Source: CAMLIZ01 sp966212505
GTDB taxonomy: Bacteria; Pseudomonadota; Gammaproteobacteria; Burkholderiales; Burkholderiaceae_C
DNA length: 64,000 nt
Assembly (NCBI GenBank): GCA_966212505.1
Contig: CBIHRS010000015.1
Coordinates: forward strand, 55,933-119,932
Direction of reading: 5' to 3'
In this document: one piece after another, positions 61,851-64,000 of the stretch
Layout: each line of letters starts with the position of its first letter
Position numbering within the stretch: position 1 is the first letter of the stretch
The notes under the pieces: generated by a model
What the model saw: the letters and a program-made list of their open reading frames with translations, nothing else
What the model was told of the DNA's origin: nothing
Databases searched by the model: none
Position numbers and translations under genes: made by a program

Positions 61851-64000
61851 TCAGCGGGGCACGACGCCGTACTGCGGCCAGTCGTTGAAGTGCGTGGCGT
61901 TGTTTGACCAGTTGCTGGCGCCGGTGATGCGTCCGTAGGCTTCCGCGGCGCCGGTTCGGCCGTGGTCGACCGCGAAGGACAGCGCGGTCACCAAGTGGCC
62001 CCAATTGCCCTGGGGAAACGCCTCGGCGCCGGCGTCCGCGTAGTTGCCCATGATGCTCAGGCCAGCCGTCGAATCCAGGTTGTCCCCGTAGTTGATCTTG
62101 TACACCTCGCCCCACGTGGCGTAGTAGGAACTGGACGTGGGCCCGACGGTGCTACGGTATGGGCCCGGGCCGACTCGCCACGAGTATTCGCCGTACGCCG
62201 GCCCCCGCCCGGACAGGCCGAGCGGCACGCGGTAGAAGTAGTCGCGGACCTGCGCGAGCACCGCCTTGTCGGCGCTGGCCAGCTTCATCTCCTGGTCCCA
62301 GGACCAGCCGATGCTCGCGACGAGGAAGAGATGCTCGAACAGGCTGCGCTGCAGGCCCGGGGCAGGATCCTGGTCATCGTAGGTGGCAGCCAGCCCGGTG
62401 GCGGGGCTGTTGGTTAACACGTGCTGCTGGTGCCACAGCTTCAGGTTGGCGACGATGCTGGCCGCGGCATCGCGCTTGAAGGGATCGCCATCGGGCGACA
62501 CGGCCGCGGCCGAGGCGATCGTGCGATAGCGCCAGGCGCGAGCGCGCGTCTGGGAGCTGTATAGCTTGTCGGTGCCCGTCTTGCCGCTGCCGGCATCGGT
62601 GAGCCAGGCGGCATAGGCATTGGCCTGCAGCGTTTCGAGGTGGAAGCGCTCGGCCGTCATCAGCCACGCCGTGTAGCCGGCATGCGGGTGATGCGCGACC
62701 TCCCAGCGGTTGGGGTTCGTTCCATCGCCCGTCAGGTCCTCGCTTCCAACGTAGGCCGTGGGGTATTGGCTGAACAGTGGTGTGGCGCGGGTTCCTGCGT
62801 CGCGATAGAAGATCGAATAGCTTCCGAAGGCGCTTGAGTGCTGAAGCACACTGGCGGCGGCTCTCGGATCGCCGGAAGCGGCGTACAGAGCGTCCCAGTG
62901 GGGCAGCAGCCCGATCCCGGGCGTGTAGCCCGTTGAGCCCATGTCTGCTTCCCAGCCCAGGCGGGCCATGGGAACGTAGCCCGACGGCAGTGCCGTCAGC
63001 GTGGCACTTGCCGGTTGGCGATAGCCGTAGTTGGGCACCAGCTTTGTCGCGCGCAGCAGGCTGGGGTCATGCTGGATGGCCGTTTCTGCAAAGTTGGCCC
63101 CCACCACGTCCCAGCGCACGCCCTTGGGCATCAGCACGCTGGGGAAGGTCCGCGTGGTGTTGGCGATCGTCACGGTTGCCGCTCCCGCCTTCGGCGAGGA
63201 AGAGGCGGGCGCGGCGCCGTTCTCTACCGCAACGCGCACGCGGTAGCGTCCGCCTTTCCAGAGTTGGACGTAGAACACGGCCCGCACGCCGGCATCCGCC
63301 GGGAATGCGCTGATGTACTGGAATGCAGCGTACTCCGGGCCGGCATGCTCGGTCAGCACCCGGGCCGACGTTCCGATCAGCGAGGCCAGCGATACCGTTC
63401 CATAGCTTCCATAAGTGACGGACGCTTGCGGTCTTGCGGCCGCGAGATGGCTTTCCGCCAGGGGCAACCCCGGGTTGCCGGTGGACGACTTGGCGATCGA
63501 CAGCGGCGTCGGCGTGCCGGCCACCAGGGCTGCGGTGCCGGCGACCAAGGCATGCTTCACGCTGCCATCGTCCCAGGTCGAGATGGGAACGAGTTGCACC
63601 TGTGCCGAGCCGGCGCTGACCACATCCGTGGGCAGCAGGAGTCCCTTGCGGAACACCTGGCCGAATGAGAACGGAACGGCGCTGCCGGAAGCGCCCGCTG
63701 TGGCCGTTACGGAGGCCAAGCTTGCTGGAGCTGGAGCTGGAGCTGGAGCTGGAGCCGGTGCCGGTGCCGGTGCGGGGGGCGATGACTCGACGTCGCATTC
63801 CTTCACCACGCCGTAGATTGGGTCCTTGCCGAAGAAGGCGTTGGTACAGGCTACCTGACCACTGAGCGTGCGAAGGACCCATGCCGTGCCTGAGCCGTAA
63901 CGCACGTTGGTCTTGGACGCGACAGTGAACGTCTGACCTTCGGTGGCCACCTGCGTCCACTGTGGGGCAGGTGCAGGTGCAGGTGCAGGTGCAGGCGCAG
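61851..64000 (-). CDS. Large secreted modular protein, C-terminal part (5' end outside window)
   Basis: The 715 visible residues continue past the right edge without a stop. A first module of about 60 residues contains VATEGQTFTVASKTNVRYGS, a cysteine pair (ACTNAFFGKDPIYG and KECDV) and is flanked on both sides by Pro-Ala linkers. This module type recurs in secreted carbohydrate-associated proteins (from memory). After the second linker comes a beta-rich part with VPFSFGQVFRKGLLLP and WDDGSVKHALVAG, which resembles the RIFT-barrel N-terminal domain of exo-rhamnogalacturonan-lyase-like proteins. The last 400 residues are probably helical (for example HHPHAGYTAWLMTAERFHL), possibly an alpha/alpha barrel. 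Function: probably binding or cleavage of a polysaccharide (inferred). Confidence 0.75.
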   Translation of the reverse strand, partial: APAPAPAPAPAPQWTQVATEGQTFTVASKTNVRYGSGTAWVLRTLSGQVACTNAFFGKDPIYGVVKECDVESSPPAPAPAPAPAPAPAPAPASLASVTATAGASGSAVPFSFGQVFRKGLLLPTDVVSAGSAQVQLVPISTWDDGSVKHALVAGTAALVAGTPTPLSIAKSSTGNPGLPLAESHLAAARPQASVTYGSYGTVSLASLIGTSARVLTEHAGPEYAAFQYISAFPADAGVRAVFYVQLWKGGRYRVRVAVENGAAPASSSPKAGAATVTIANTTRTFPSVLMPKGVRWDVVGANFAETAIQHDPSLLRATKLVPNYGYRQPASATLTALPSGYVPMARLGWEADMGSTGYTPGIGLLPHWDALYAASGDPRAAASVLQHSSAFGSYSIFYRDAGTRATPLFSQYPTAYVGSEDLTGDGTNPNRWEVAHHPHAGYTAWLMTAERFHLETLQANAYAAWLTDAGSGKTGTDKLYSSQTRARAWRYRTIASAAAVSPDGDPFKRDAAASIVANLKLWHQQHVLTNSPATGLAATYDDQDPAPGLQRSLFEHLFLVASIGWSWDQEMKLASADKAVLAQVRDYFYRVPLGLSGRGPAYGEYSWRVGPGPYRSTVGPTSSSYYATWGEVYKINYGDNLDSTAGLSIMGNYADAGAEAFPQGNWGHLVTALSFAVDHGRTGAAEAYGRITGASNWSNNATHFNDWPQYGVVPR
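63725..63772. repeat. Hexanucleotide tandem repeats encoding a Pro-Ala linker
   Basis: CTGGAG is repeated five times (63725-63754), followed by CCGGTG three times (63755-63772). On the minus strand both encode alternating Ala and Pro. Copy-number change would alter linker length without shifting the frame. Confidence 0.9.
63971..64000. repeat. Hexanucleotide repeat at the window edge, second Pro-Ala linker
   Basis: GTGCAG occurs four times (63971-63994) and is followed by GCGCAG, encoding Pro-Ala pairs in the same frame as the right-edge gene. The array continues outside the window. Confidence 0.85.

Overview
The window is GC-rich chromosomal DNA (about two thirds G+C over most of its length, judged by eye) from a Gram-negative bacterium. 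The gene content suggests a betaproteobacterium of the order Burkholderiales: a family-4 trimeric porin, LysR regulators, a glutarate catabolic unit (gcdR/gcdH/gcdG type), a SapC-family protein and a giant two-partner-secretion (TPS) adhesin. The order-level placement is inference; there is no rRNA or other phylogenetic marker here. I found no rRNA, tRNA, CRISPR array, insertion sequence or integrase.

Layout. 1-2.7 kb: the start of an erythromycin-esterase-family gene (running off the left edge), a divergent phosphoribosyltransferase, and an MltB-type lytic transglycosylase. 2.8-28.2 kb: a minus-strand unit read sapC-like -> tpsA -> tpsB. tpsA alone takes 23 kb (7673 codons) and carries a block with twelve exact 549-bp periods, two of them joined by a perfect 568-bp identity. 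28.4 kb: a divergent response regulator with a C-terminal HPt domain, a candidate regulator of the adhesin unit. 29.5-34.8 kb: a small exported protein, an orphan Tat-type substrate-binding protein, a membrane-anchored helical protein next to a secreted pectinacetylesterase-family hydrolase, and an orphan NarL-type kinase. 34.9-38.4 kb: gcdR, gcdH and gcdG homologues. 38.4-42.4 kb: a hybrid histidine kinase, a voltage-gated-type K+ channel, a TfoX-like protein and a GNAT acetyltransferase. 42.5-46.1 kb: a DUF4139 protein, a LysR regulator and a porin. 46.2-50.5 kb: a zinc-ribbon protein, a large helical-repeat protein, and a soluble kinase with a receiver-TPR partner. 50.7-59.1 kb: an ankyrin protein, a Cache-HAMP kinase, a receiver-kinase hybrid, a sterol-desaturase-type hydroxylase, and a diguanylate cyclase translationally coupled to a sugar-type binding protein. 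59.7-61.8 kb: three small genes of visibly lower GC. 61.9-64 kb: the C-terminal part of a large secreted modular protein with Pro-Ala linkers, running off the right edge.

How it works together. The dominant theme is surface display and sensing. SapC-like protein, TpsA and TpsB form one candidate transcription unit for building and exporting an extremely long beta-helical filament. Around it lie many phosphorelay and c-di-GMP parts: at least six kinase or receiver proteins between 28 and 56 kb and one GGEEF cyclase, several of them orphan or unusually fused. This would fit a bacterium that switches between attachment and motility, which is inference. The metabolic content is modest: glutarate degradation, plus secreted esterase and carbohydrate-module proteins consistent with plant- or soil-derived substrates.
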